A stretch of 51,889 nt of DNA from Burkholderiales bacterium. GTDB taxonomy: Bacteria > Pseudomonadota > Gammaproteobacteria > Burkholderiales > Ga0077523. The position numbers and the translations under genes were made by a program. The notes beneath the pieces are model-generated. The model saw only the letters and a list, made by a program, of their open reading frames with translations. It was not told the origin of the DNA and ran no database searches. Location: assembly GCA_022843925.1 (NCBI GenBank), contig JALHMS010000031.1:1-51889 (forward strand), read 5' to 3'. The stretch's first letter is position 1; the number at the start of each line of letters is the position of its first letter. Below are positions 1-9,802 of this stretch, piece after piece.

Positions 1-1643
1 ACGCGACGCGCTGCGGAAACGGCATCCCGCGCGGCCTGGGCGCGATCGGTGGTGCCTTCGCGGCCGATGTTGGCGCGTCCGTCGGTCATGAGAACGATCA
101 TCGGCGTGTCGCCCTTCCGCGCCACGGACTCGGCGAGCGTGACCGCTGCATCGATGCCGCAGGCGAGCGGCGTGCCGCCACCACCGGGCAGACCGGCGAG
201 GCTGCGCTTCACGCGCGTGAGCGACCGGGTCGGCGGGAGCAGCAACTCCGCGCTGCGCCCCCGGAATGCGACGAGCGCGACCTGGTCGCGGCGCACGTAG
301 CAATCGGCGAGGAGCAGTTCCACGGCACCCTTCGCTTCCGCGAGACGGTGCAGCGCGGACGACCCCGACGCATCGACGACGAAGATGGTGGTGGTGCCGG
401 TGCGATGCTGGCGGCGGACGACGCGGAAGTCCTCGCGCCGCACGTCGATGAGGGCCTGCGCGGGCGCCGCACCCGAGGACGCGCGTTCGCGGGCGCGGAC
501 CGACTTCCATGGTGCCGCCACGCGCAGCGTCTCGATGACACCGAGCCGCAACGGACCGCGCGGATCGCCGCGGCGCACGCCGACCACGCGCCCGCGTGCC
601 GACTGCGCGGCCTGCTGCCCTGCGCGACCGGCCGAGGCCTGGCGCGAGCGCGCGGCGCCACCGGCCAGGAGCTTCGCGAGGACGTCGGCAGGGAGGGCTG
701 CCTGGGCGGCGGCCACGATGCGGTCGTCGAGAGGATCGCCGCTGCCGTCGCCGGAAGCATCGCTGTCGCTCGCGTTGTTCTCCTGCGGGGACGGGTCGGC
801 ATCCGCGGCTTCCTCGGGCGGCGCCGATGCCGGATCCGATTCGTCCTGCGGGGCCGGCATGCGCGTCGCGCGCGGCGCGAGCACGAGCCGCGCTGCGACG
901 AGGGCATCCTCGTCGATGGTCTCGGCGCGGCCGGCGAGCGCGGCGGCGAGGCGCGCCACCTGCACGGCGCGCAACGAGACGCGGAGGGAATCGATCCCCA
1001 TGGCCGTGGCCGCTGCGCACAGCCCTTCGAGGACGTCGTCGGTGGTCCGCACCTTGGGCAGGAGATCACGCGCTTCGCGGATGCCGTCGCCGGGGGAATC
1101 GATGCCGTCGGACAGCGCCGACAGGCCGATCTCGCGGAGATCGATGTCGAAGGCGAGGCGGTCGGTCAGCGAGAACGGAACACGCTCTTCCTCTTCGGCA
1201 CTCTCGTCGAGTGCGACGACGCCGCAGCGGGCCGGCATGCGCATCGCGATACCGTCGCGTTCCATCACGACCTCGCCCGCATCGAGCACCGCGGCGAATC
1301 GCGCTGCGGCACCGGGGCCGAGGCGCTCAGCCATGGCGAGGATGGCGACGCCGCCGTGCACGTCGGCCAGCAGACCGCGCTCCACGACGGGCGTGCCGGA
1401 TCGCAGGGTGGCCGCGAGGTCGAGCCCGCCGATCAACCGGCCATCGTCGATGTGGAGAGGTACGCGCCGGCTCGGCGTGCCCAACGGCAGACACACGTCG
1501 AGAAGCAGCAGCCACGCATCCCGGACAGGACCGGGTCGGGCACGCAGAAGCACGCCTCCCGCGGTGGCCGGATCGACCGCAAGCAGGCGCGCCGCCAGCA
1601 CTGCATCCTGCCAGCGCTCCCGTGCGGACGCCGCCGCCGTCAT
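1..1643 (-). CDS. bchD: Magnesium chelatase subunit D (partial, C-terminus cut by window edge)
   Basis: BchD is the platform subunit of the ATP-dependent Mg chelatase that inserts Mg2+ into protoporphyrin IX together with BchI and BchH. The minus frame from the ATG at 1643 stays open to base 1 (547 codons). It shows the family layout: an AAA+-like N-terminal half, an acidic and proline-rich linker at about residues 260-300, and a C-terminal von Willebrand A domain with an intact MIDAS motif DASGS beginning at about residue 424. Roughly the last 50 residues lie outside the window. It starts 4 bases after the bchI stop, so the two are surely co-transcribed and probably translationally coupled. 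Many open frames on the other strand are GC-driven shadows of this gene. Confidence 0.95.
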   Translation of the reverse strand, partial: MTAAASARERWQDAVLAARLLAVDPATAGGVLLRARPGPVRDAWLLLLDVCLPLGTPSRRVPLHIDDGRLIGGLDLAATLRSGTPVVERGLLADVHGGVAILAMAERLGPGAAARFAAVLDAGEVVMERDGIAMRMPARCGVVALDESAEEEERVPFSLTDRLAFDIDLREIGLSALSDGIDSPGDGIREARDLLPKVRTTDDVLEGLCAAATAMGIDSLRVSLRAVQVARLAAALAGRAETIDEDALVAARLVLAPRATRMPAPQDESDPASAPPEEAADADPSPQENNASDSDASGDGSGDPLDDRIVAAAQAALPADVLAKLLAGGAARSRQASAGRAGQQAAQSARGRVVGVRRGDPRGPLRLGVIETLRVAAPWKSVRARERASSGAAPAQALIDVRREDFRVVRRQHRTGTTTIFVVDASGSSALHRLAEAKGAVELLLADCYVRRDQVALVAFRGRSAELLLPPTRSLTRVKRSLAGLPGGGGTPLACGIDAAVTLAESVARKGDTPMIVLMTDGRANIGREGTTDRAQAARDAVSAARR

Positions 1644-1647
1644 GGCA

Positions 1648-2781
1648 TCAGCTCCCGAAGAGCTCGGCCACGGCGCGTTCCACCCGCGTGGTGGAACCGG
1701 CATCGTCCAGCGGATTTCGGCGCAGCCGATGACGCAGGGCGACGGGCGCCATGCGCTTCAGGTGCGCATCGGTCACTTCGGCATCGCCCTCGAGCGCCGC
1801 GAGCGCCCGGGACGTGCGCATCAGGGTGAGCTCGCCGCGCAGTCCATCGGTACCGAGCTTCATGCAGAGTTCGGCCGCGCGCTCGAGCGCCGCGTCGGGC
1901 ACGACCACATCGGGCAGTCGCTCCCGCGCAGCGACGATGCGCCGACGAAGCTTGTCCTCCTCCTTCTTCCACTTCGCGACGAAGGCCTCGGGTTCGCGTT
2001 CGTACGCATCGCGACGCTTCACGACTTCGACTCGCGTAGGCAGGTCGGTCGGCGTGCGGACTTCGACCGACAGACCGAAGCGATCGAGCAGTTGCGGACG
2101 CAGTTCGCCCTCCTCCGGATTGCCGCTGCCGATCAGGACGAAGCGCGCGGGATGCCGGATGCCGAGGCCGTCGCGCTCCACGACGTTCTCACCGGAGGCC
2201 GCGACGTCGAGCAGGACGTCCACCAGGTGATCCTCGAGAAGGTTCACCTCGTCGATGTAGAGGAAGCCGCGATTGGCGCGCGCCAGCAGACCCGGCTCGA
2301 ACGCCTTCACGCCGTGGGCGAGCGCGCGTTCGAGATCGAGGGCGCCGACCACGCGGTCCTCGGTGGCGCCGAGCGGGAGGTCGACCACCGGCACCGGCAC
2401 GAGATGACTGCGCAGCTTCGTGGTGCCGTCGCGGCACTGGTCGCAGCAGCCGGCGCTCGCGTTGGGCGCGCAGGAGTACGGGCAGTTCTCCACGGCTTTC
2501 ATCGGAGGCAGCAACGCCGCGAGCGCCCGGACCGTGGTGGACTTGCCGGTGCCGCGATCGCCGAAGACGAGCACGCCACCCACGGACGGATCCACCGCGG
2601 CGATCGTGAGGGCGAGGCGCATCTCCTCCTGGCCCACGATCGCGGTGAAGGGGAAAACGCGTCCGGCCGGCTGCCGGGGTGATGCCGTTCGCTTCGCACG
2701 CGGTGTCGCGCCCGCAGGCTCCGCACCGGCCTGCCCTGCGCGGTCGTCCAGGTCTTCAGCCATGCCCATGCTCGATTCCAT
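1648..2781 (-). CDS. bchI: Magnesium chelatase ATPase subunit I
   Basis: BchI is the AAA+ motor of Mg chelatase; its hexamer hydrolyses ATP to drive metal insertion by BchH. The 377-residue product has a Walker A motif GDRGTGKST at residues 74-82 and a Walker B-like segment in [13 protein letters not shown]. It also has the Cys-containing insert typical of BchI ([18 protein letters not shown]). The ATG at 2781 is preceded by AAGGA with 7 bases spacing; Met5 and Met7 are possible alternatives. It lies 15 bases after puhE and 4 bases before bchD. Length fits the family with a slightly extended, low-complexity N-terminus (about the first 40 residues). Confidence 0.97.
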   Translation of the reverse strand: MESSMGMAEDLDDRAGQAGAEPAGATPRAKRTASPRQPAGRVFPFTAIVGQEEMRLALTIAAVDPSVGGVLVFGDRGTGKSTTVRALAALLPPMKAVENCPYSCAPNASAGCCDQCRDGTTKLRSHLVPVPVVDLPLGATEDRVVGALDLERALAHGVKAFEPGLLARANRGFLYIDEVNLLEDHLVDVLLDVAASGENVVERDGLGIRHPARFVLIGSGNPEEGELRPQLLDRFGLSVEVRTPTDLPTRVEVVKRRDAYEREPEAFVAKWKKEEDKLRRRIVAARERLPDVVVPDAALERAAELCMKLGTDGLRGELTLMRTSRALAALEGDAEVTDAHLKRMAPVALRHRLRRNPLDDAGSTTRVERAVAELFGS

Positions 2782-2796
2782 CCGTGGATCCTTGCT

Positions 2797-3606
2797 TCAT
2801 TCGCGCGCGAGTGCGGGCAAGGGTTCGCGACCCCGTGTGCCCAGGCCCCAGCGCCAGAGTTCGTTCACCGGCAGCGGGAGCACGAGGAACCAGTGTTCCA
2901 GGGTGGCCAGCACCAGCAGGGTTGCGATGAGAGTGAGCCCGGTGCGTGCGCCGTCCTCCAGTCCGGGCGCCATGAGGCGCTGGACGACGCCCGCGGCCAG
3001 CAGCGTGGCGACGGTCACGGACACCGGGAACAGCGCGTTCATCTGGGACGACCCGAAGTAGCTGCCGACATAGCGCAGGTGCGGCGGGAGGAGACTTTCG
3101 CTGCGGTTCCTGACGCCGAGAAACAGGTTGAGCTTGGTGCTGAGCCGCATGCCCGCGAGGGCGACGAAGATCCAGGTCCCCGTCTGGTTCGGCGCATCGA
3201 GCGTCACCACGAGCATGGTGATGGCGGTCGCAAGAATGGCCAGTTCGTGCCACAGGACGGCCTGGGCCGCCTCGACGAACCGCGGCCAACCGCGTACGCC
3301 GGGCGTACTCCTCACGCGCCGCGGGCCGGACACGAAGCCCATCAGGAACGCCATCTCGTGCCAGGCCCACGCGCCGAGTCCGCAGGCGAATCCGAGATAC
3401 GCACCGCGGACCGATGTGTCGTCACGCAGCACGGCAAGACCGAGCACGGCCATCACGAGCAGGAGCGTCGCGCCGAGCATGCTCCACTGGAACGTGCGAC
3501 GCGGCAGCCCGTCGAGCCAGAAGACCACGCCCGTGCTGCCCCACCAGGCAAGCAGCACGAACACGACGGGCAGGACGAAGTCGGTCATCGCGGGCTCCGC
3601 ACTCAC
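2797..3606 (-). CDS. puhE: Photosynthetic complex assembly protein PuhE (DUF3623)
   Basis: Predicted 269-residue polytopic membrane protein matching the PuhE/DUF3623 family, found only in photosynthesis gene clusters and implicated in reaction-centre and light-harvesting 1 assembly. Hydrophobic segments run through most of the protein (for example around residues 8-28, 40-60, 68-90 and 210-240). The conserved-looking stretch [14 protein letters not shown] lies near residue 80. The start is a GTG overlapping the acsF stop in a GTGA quartet; an in-frame ATG at Met7 (3588) is the alternative. Its position between acsF and bchI places it in the large pigment and reaction-centre operon. The biochemical role is not visible from sequence. 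Confidence 0.9.
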   Translation of the reverse strand: MSAEPAMTDFVLPVVFVLLAWWGSTGVVFWLDGLPRRTFQWSMLGATLLLVMAVLGLAVLRDDTSVRGAYLGFACGLGAWAWHEMAFLMGFVSGPRRVRSTPGVRGWPRFVEAAQAVLWHELAILATAITMLVVTLDAPNQTGTWIFVALAGMRLSTKLNLFLGVRNRSESLLPPHLRYVGSYFGSSQMNALFPVSVTVATLLAAGVVQRLMAPGLEDGARTGLTLIATLLVLATLEHWFLVLPLPVNELWRWGLGTRGREPLPALARE

Positions 3607-4670
3607 CAGGCCGGCGAGAGACGGACCTGGCTCGGCACTTCGTTGGGAATGCTCGGAATGAAGTACAGCCTGCCGAACGCGGCCACCGCGGCCACCGCAA
3701 GACCCGCACGCTTCACGAGACCGATCACGCCGCCCTGCTCCTTCGCTGCGGCCGTCGCCTCGGCAATCCGACGCAGGCGCTCGAGGCCGGACCGGAAGGC
3801 CGGATGATCGAGATCGAGCGTGAGCGGGAACACCTGGCGCGTGATCTCGGAAGTGATGCGGAACACGTTGTAGTCGTACTCGGTGGAATCGAGGCCGAGC
3901 GCCTGATGCAGTTCCGGCCGCGTGTGGTCCCGCACGTACATCGTGGAGAACACGGCGAGGACGAAGAACTTGATCCAGAGACGGTTGTGGCCGCGCAGCA
4001 GTTCGGGGTGTGCGCGCATCAGGAGGGCAAAGGCTTCGCCGTGCCGGAATTCATCGTTGCACCACCGCTCGAACCAGCGAAAGATGGGATGGAACCGGTG
4101 TTCGGGATGACGCTCGAGCTGACGGTAGATCGAGATGTACCGGGCGTAGCCGATCTTCTCGGACAGGTACGTCGCGTAGAAGATGAACTTCGGACGGAAG
4201 TAGGTGTAGGCCTTCTCGCGCTTCAGGAAGCCCAGGTCGACCGCAAGACCGAAATCGCGAAGCGACTGGTTGATGAAGCCGGCGTGCCTGGCCTCGTCGC
4301 GCGCCATATAGCCCATGAGCGCCTTGATCTCGGGGTTCGTGACGTTCTTCTTGATCTCGTTGTACAGCACGCAGCCGGAGAACTCGGCCGTCACCGAGCT
4401 GATCAGGAAGTCCAGGAACTCCTTGCGCAGTGCCTCGGGAAGCTCACGGACCTCGGCGGCGAACTGGGGCGTGCGCTCGAAGTGCTCGGCGTTCACGTCG
4501 CGTTCGAACTCGGCCATCATGGCGTCCCACTCACCGCGGATCGGCGTCACGTCGAGGCGATCCATGGCGGCGAAATCGGTGGTGTAGAAGCGCGGGCTGA
4601 GCAGCGTGTCGGTATGGGCCAAGCGCGTCGCGTCTTCCGCGGTGGCGATTTCCGGGTGCGTGATGTTCAT
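3603..4670 (-). CDS. acsF: Aerobic Mg-protoporphyrin IX monomethyl ester oxidative cyclase
   Basis: AcsF is the diiron oxygenase that forms ring E of bacteriochlorophyll using O2. The 355-residue product carries the expected ferritin-like motifs: a Glu in TAEFSG near residue 96, DEARHAGF at 125-132, and a second set in [12 protein letters not shown] chose the ATG at 4670 because AGGAG sits 7 bases upstream and the sequence becomes family-like there ([15 protein letters not shown] at about 23-37). A longer frame starting at 4736 has no support. No anaerobic cyclase gene (bchE) is visible in the window, so ring E formation encoded here needs oxygen, as in aerobic or facultative phototrophs. Confidence 0.97.
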   Translation of the reverse strand: MNITHPEIATAEDATRLAHTDTLLSPRFYTTDFAAMDRLDVTPIRGEWDAMMAEFERDVNAEHFERTPQFAAEVRELPEALRKEFLDFLISSVTAEFSGCVLYNEIKKNVTNPEIKALMGYMARDEARHAGFINQSLRDFGLAVDLGFLKREKAYTYFRPKFIFYATYLSEKIGYARYISIYRQLERHPEHRFHPIFRWFERWCNDEFRHGEAFALLMRAHPELLRGHNRLWIKFFVLAVFSTMYVRDHTRPELHQALGLDSTEYDYNVFRITSEITRQVFPLTLDLDHPAFRSGLERLRRIAEATAAAKEQGGVIGLVKRAGLAVAAVAAFGRLYFIPSIPNEVPSQVRLSPAW

Positions 4671-4752
4671 CGGATTCTCCTGGTGTCGGGGTGGCCGGCA
4701 GACGGATTCGAGCCGCCGCGGGGAGTCATTGCGCACGTGCGGGTGCGGTTGT

Positions 4753-5205
4753 TCATCGCGCCTGTCCAGGCGGCGTCAGAAAGCGGGCGAACGAGGTGAC
4801 ATTGGTGGACCCGAAGGCCTCCAGATCCACGACGCGTCCGTTGGTGGGGTCTTCGAGGGTGAGCCGGCCGTCGGACCGGGCCGACAGTCGGAACGGCGTC
4901 TCCTGGCCGATGCCGGCGCGGCGGCGCTCGCGGGCGAACCCCCGCATGGTGGCGCGCACGAAGTTGTCCTGGCCGGCGGGCAGCACCTGCACGTACGCCG
5001 GATCGCGGGCATCGCGCACCGTGATGCCGCCGTCTTCGCGATCGTCGAAGTGAAGCTCGCGCGCAACGACCGTCGCTGCGGGCGCCTCGGCGGGTGCGGG
5101 CACCAGCCGGACGAACGCGACCAGGACAAGCGACGCGATGACCAGCGCCCCGGCTCCGATCAGCGGAATGCGCGGGACGGATTCGTGGGCGTGGGAGTGG
5201 CTCAT
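4753..5205 (-). CDS. puhC: Photosynthetic complex assembly protein PuhC
   Basis: PuhC is a membrane-anchored periplasmic protein needed for full assembly of the reaction-centre/LH1 core. The 150-residue product has a short His-rich N-terminus, one transmembrane segment at about residues 15-33, and a soluble domain rich in Asp, Arg and Gly ([19 protein letters not shown] near residue 50). It matches PuhC in length and architecture. It starts 7 bases after the puhB stop; the 82-base gap before acsF is the largest in this part of the operon and holds the acsF ribosome binding site. Confidence 0.9.
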   Translation of the reverse strand: MSHSHAHESVPRIPLIGAGALVIASLVLVAFVRLVPAPAEAPAATVVARELHFDDREDGGITVRDARDPAYVQVLPAGQDNFVRATMRGFARERRRAGIGQETPFRLSARSDGRLTLEDPTNGRVVDLEAFGSTNVTSFARFLTPPGQAR

Positions 5206-5212
5206 GGCGTCG

Positions 5213-5878
5213 TCAACCTGTCATCACTGCGTTGGAGATGCGCACCTGGCGCGGCTCGCGTGCCGGCACGGACGGGCTGTCCGCCTCGGCTGCGGGAGCC
5301 GCAGCCAGGGCTGCCTGCAGTGCGCCACCGAGAAGCGCAGCCACTTTCTGCGGCTCCGGGATCCCGCGCATCATGGGCTGCGGGCGCGAGAGCTTCCACG
5401 GCCGCACATGCGGCCAGAGATGGAGCCACGCGATGCGGTCGCTCCCGAGGAGCGTGAGGGTGATGTCGCCAGAACCGTCGCCGTGGACGGCGAGACCTGC
5501 GGAGTCGACCACCTTGTACGGCAGGTTCACGGTCATCGGCAGCGCGACGCCGAAGCGCATCACCACGCGCCGGTCGGTGATCGTGTAGACGGTGGCGCGG
5601 GCGTTCAGTCGGCCGAGCAGCGCGAGCACGCCGAGGCCGGCGAGCGCCAGGGGCAGCACGCCGAGCAGGGCCATCGCGGTGTCGGCGGCGCCGTACCCGT
5701 CGGCGAGATGTGCGACCGCGCGCCACGTCATCAGGATCGCGAAGTAGATCGCGACGCCGCGCACGTGGAAGGCCCGCAGTGCGAGTGCCTTCGACGTGGG
5801 GCTTCCCTGCCACAGGATGCGTTCGCCGGCGGGTGGCGTGGCCGGAAGCCCGCGCACGGGCTCGAAGTCGTGCTCCAT
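5213..5878 (-). CDS. puhB: Photosynthetic complex assembly protein PuhB (bPH2 domain)
   Basis: PuhB is a reaction-centre assembly factor with a pleckstrin-like membrane domain. The 221-residue product begins MEHDFEPVRGLPATPPAGERILWQGSP, in which the GE-x-ILWQG motif is characteristic. It has two or three transmembrane segments between about residues 45 and 105, then YTITDRRVVMRFG, typical of bPH2 domains. I chose the ATG at 5878 because it follows the puhA stop by 2 bases. The same frame remains open upstream for another 800 codons through puhA and lhaA, which is a GC artefact and not a fusion. Confidence 0.93.
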   Translation of the reverse strand: MEHDFEPVRGLPATPPAGERILWQGSPTSKALALRAFHVRGVAIYFAILMTWRAVAHLADGYGAADTAMALLGVLPLALAGLGVLALLGRLNARATVYTITDRRVVMRFGVALPMTVNLPYKVVDSAGLAVHGDGSGDITLTLLGSDRIAWLHLWPHVRPWKLSRPQPMMRGIPEPQKVAALLGGALQAALAAAPAAEADSPSVPAREPRQVRISNAVMTG

Positions 5879-5880
5879 CG

Positions 5881-6651
5881 TCACAGCAGCGGCTCCTGCC
5901 GGAACGGCGTGGCGTACAGGTGCCCACCCGCGTAGTAGCCCATGATCTTGTCCTCCTCGAGCAGCGTGACCTGCTCGGGGTTGCGCAGGCCCGGCACGTT
6001 CGCGAAGTGGCGCGCATGGATCGACATCACCTTCACCTGCCGGCGGCCACCGTCGACGCGGGACATGTTGAAGGGGAGCAGGACGGTACGCTGGGACCCG
6101 GCGAGGGCGACCTCGAAGTAGCGTACGAGGATCTCGGAGCGGTCCACCCAGACGTCGCACACGGTGCCGGCCACCTTGCCGTCGTCGCCCACGACATCCA
6201 TGCCGCGCGGATCGGGATCCTCCGACGCCAGGGAGAAGTGGCTGTCGGCGCGCAGCGGGACGATCTTCGGCTCGCCTTCGAACGTCAGGTCGGGGACGTC
6301 GGCGCGCTCGGCCCAGGCGGCGGGACCGACACCGTCGACCATCGGATCCCCCGTGGGCTCCAGTGGGGCGCCGAGCCAGGGGCCGATGGGCTTCGCGTGG
6401 ATGGGCCGGGTGTCGGCCTTGCCGTTCGGCGCCGTGGCCGTACCGCCGTGCGGCAGCAGGAAGGTCTTTGCCGACGGGATGGCAGGGAAGCCCTGCACGA
6501 TGATCCGGCCGCCGGAACGGTCGGATTCGAGCGGGTAGCCCTCGCGCTTGTTCTCCTGGTGCAGGTAGTAGATCAGCCCTGCGAAGAAGATCCAGAAGCC
6601 GTAGAGAACGAGTTGGGCCACATCGATGTAGCCGTTGATGCCAGCGTGCAT
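5881..6651 (-). CDS. puhA: Photosynthetic reaction centre H subunit
   Basis: PuhA caps the cytoplasmic face of the type II reaction centre and controls proton uptake to the QB quinone. The 256-residue product has the family's single N-terminal transmembrane helix (about residues 10-30) followed by YLHQENKREGYPLE, a hallmark of H subunits. The cytoplasmic domain contains DPRGMDVVGDDGKVAGTVCDVWVDR. The ATG at 6651 has AAGGAG upstream. It confirms a quinone-type (type II) reaction centre; the L and M subunit genes are outside the window. Confidence 0.98.
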   Translation of the reverse strand: MHAGINGYIDVAQLVLYGFWIFFAGLIYYLHQENKREGYPLESDRSGGRIIVQGFPAIPSAKTFLLPHGGTATAPNGKADTRPIHAKPIGPWLGAPLEPTGDPMVDGVGPAAWAERADVPDLTFEGEPKIVPLRADSHFSLASEDPDPRGMDVVGDDGKVAGTVCDVWVDRSEILVRYFEVALAGSQRTVLLPFNMSRVDGGRRQVKVMSIHARHFANVPGLRNPEQVTLLEEDKIMGYYAGGHLYATPFRQEPLL

Positions 6652-6681
6652 GCTTCGTACTCCTTCTTGCGTTGGCGTGTG

Positions 6682-8145
6682 TCAGCCGGGAAATTCCGCA
6701 AGGCCGAAACGGGCTTGCGGGACGTGCGGGGCGTGCGGTACGTGGCGCGCGGCGCCACGGGCCCGCACCAGCGGTCCGATGGCGATGAGCGTGGCGAAAA
6801 GCAGCAGCAACTCCAGGTGGTAGACCACCCCGTATCCGGTGGCCGACCCGGTGAGGGCCGGCCCGAGCAGCTCGCGCGCGGCAAGCGCCGAGGCGCCATC
6901 GCGGATCAGTCCGCCCAGGGCGATCGCGCTTCCGGCGGCCGTGGCCTGCACGGCGCCCCAGACGCCGAGGGCAAGACCGCGCTGGCCGCCGGCATCCAGG
7001 CCCATGGCGACCGTGAGCGTGCCCACCGAGAAGAGACCTGCGCCGAACCCGATGAGGGCTGCGCCGACGCGGAAGAGCAGTGGGGAATCGAAGGGCGCCG
7101 CGAGGATCACCGAGGCGAAGGCCGCGAGCCCCACGAGCCCGCCCATGCCGGCGAGCCGGTACGGATCGGCACCACGGCCGAGACCGCGGGCGGCGAGTGC
7201 GAAGGCGGCGAGCGTGCCGCCGGCCATCAGCGCAGTGAGCACCGTGGTCGCACCGACACCGAGACCGAGGATCTGGCCACCGTAGGGTTCGAGCAGGATG
7301 TCCTGCATCCCGAACGCTGCGGTCCCGAGCGCCGTGGCGACGAGGAATCGCAGCACGTTCGGCTGGGCGACGAAGCTGCGCCAGGCCGCGCGGAAGTCCG
7401 GACGGGATTCGGCGTCGCGCCGGCGGTTCGACATGCGGTCGGGATTCCGGGCCTCCTGCTTCCAGAGGGCGATCAGGTTCAGCACCATGGTCGCCGCGCC
7501 GGCGCCCTGCACCACCTGGATCAGCCGCACCTGCCGGAAATCGGAGAGCAGGAATCCGAAGAGGAGCGCGCTGCCGACGGTACCGAGCAGCAGCATCACG
7601 TAGAGGAGTGCCACGACGCGCGGGCGCGATTCCGCCGGGGCGAGATCGGCTGCGAGCGCGAGGCCCGCGGTCTGCGTGGTGTGCATGCCGGCGCCCACCA
7701 GGAGGAAGGCGATCGCGGCACCGGCCTGCCCGATCCAGATCGGACCATGCGTGTCCCCCGACAGCACGAGCAGCGCGAACGGCATGATGGCGAAGCCGCC
7801 GAACTGCATCAGCGTGCCCATCCACAGGTACGGCACACGGCGCCAGCCGAGGGGCGACCGCCGATGGTCGGAGCGGAAACCGACGAGCGCGCGGAACGGC
7901 GCGAACACGAGGGGCAACGCGACCATGAGTGCGACGAGCCACGTCGGCACGCCCAGCTCGACGATCATCACGCGATTCAGCGTGCCGTTCAGCAGCACGA
8001 GGGCCATGCCGACGGAGACCTGGAACAGCGACAGACGCAGCAGCCGGCCGAGCGGCAGCTCGGCGGTGGCGGCGTCGGCGAACGGCAGCAGCCGGGTGCC
8101 GACGCGCAGCCATTGGCGGGAGAGCGTGTCGTTCAGGCGGCTCAC
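6682..8145 (-). CDS. lhaA: LH1 assembly protein LhaA (PucC/BCH2 family MFS transporter)
   Basis: 487-residue polytopic protein of the PucC/LhaA branch of the major facilitator superfamily, required for light-harvesting 1 assembly and thought to handle bacteriochlorophyll or complex insertion. Typical family segments include NGTLNRVMIVELGVPTWLVA near residue 53 and FGMQDILLEPYGGQILGLGV in the second half, with about 12 hydrophobic helices. The start is a GTG overlapping the bchM stop as GTGA. Its place between bchM and puhA is the conserved lhaA position. A second family member is encoded at 21099-22505. Confidence 0.93.
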   Translation of the reverse strand: MSRLNDTLSRQWLRVGTRLLPFADAATAELPLGRLLRLSLFQVSVGMALVLLNGTLNRVMIVELGVPTWLVALMVALPLVFAPFRALVGFRSDHRRSPLGWRRVPYLWMGTLMQFGGFAIMPFALLVLSGDTHGPIWIGQAGAAIAFLLVGAGMHTTQTAGLALAADLAPAESRPRVVALLYVMLLLGTVGSALLFGFLLSDFRQVRLIQVVQGAGAATMVLNLIALWKQEARNPDRMSNRRRDAESRPDFRAAWRSFVAQPNVLRFLVATALGTAAFGMQDILLEPYGGQILGLGVGATTVLTALMAGGTLAAFALAARGLGRGADPYRLAGMGGLVGLAAFASVILAAPFDSPLLFRVGAALIGFGAGLFSVGTLTVAMGLDAGGQRGLALGVWGAVQATAAGSAIALGGLIRDGASALAARELLGPALTGSATGYGVVYHLELLLLFATLIAIGPLVRARGAARHVPHAPHVPQARFGLAEFPG

Positions 8146-8842
8146 GACCGGGCAAGCTCCAGGGCCTGGGACTTGTAGAAGCCCGACTCGACGCGACGGG
8201 TGCGGCCGACCTGCCAGCCGGAGAGCGCGGACGACAGGCCGATGCGGCGGCGCAGATTCGCCTCGGCGATCGGCTCGATGGCCGGCGCGCGATCACCGCG
8301 CGGGAAGAGGCGCCCCACCGCGTGCATCACGCTGAGGGCGGGCGTGCGCGGCGCGAAGGTGAACAGCACCGCTCGCGAGGTGCGCGCCGCGAGCCCTTCG
8401 AGCACACCCACCATGTCGGGCGCGATGTAGTGGATCAGGGAATCCATGCCCACCACGAAATCGAACCGGCCGAGCGCAGGGTCGAGCATGTCGCCGATGC
8501 GGAAGTCGATGCGGCCGTTGCCGAGCTGGCTGGGCAGACGCTCCCGGGCGAGATCGACCAGCGTCGGCGAGAGGTCCACGGCGACCACGCTGGCACCACG
8601 CCGCGCCGCCTCGACCGAGAGGGCGCCGGTGCCGCAACCGGCGTCCAGCAGTCGGCACCCCCGCAGGTCCGCGGGCAGCCAGTCGAGCAGCGCCGCGCGC
8701 ATCGTGTCACGACCGGCCCGGACGGTCGCGCGCACGCGGCTGACCGGCGCGTCGGAGGTGAGCCGCGACCACGCATCGGCCGCGGTGCGGTCGAAGTAGT
8801 GCTCGAGCTCGCCGCGGCGTTCGAGATAGGTGGAGTTCTGCA

Positions 8843-8843
<1 letters not shown>
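8142..8843 (-). CDS. bchM: Mg-protoporphyrin IX O-methyltransferase
   Basis: BchM methylates the ring C propionate of Mg-protoporphyrin IX with S-adenosylmethionine, the step before AcsF. The 233-residue product shows SAM-binding motif I as LLDAGCGTGALSVEAA at residues 65-80, motif II acid in VVAVDLSP (86-93), and a C-terminal region ending GFYKSQALELARS typical of BchM. The ATG at 8843 shares its A with the TGA stop of bchL (TGATG), and its own stop overlaps lhaA. This indicates tight translational coupling of bchL, bchM and lhaA. Confidence 0.96.

Positions 8844-9802
<959 letters not shown>

Noticed and set aside
348-2682. Long plus-strand open frames opposite bchD and bchI (up to 765 codons)
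   Set aside because: They are antisense to well-recognised genes and have low-complexity Arg/Ala/Ser composition; high third-position GC keeps these frames open.
5213-8296. 1027-codon minus-strand frame covering lhaA, puhA and puhB
   Set aside because: Only the last 221 codons match a family (PuhB). The upstream part is Arg/Pro-rich and overlaps lhaA and puhA in another frame, so it is not a fusion.
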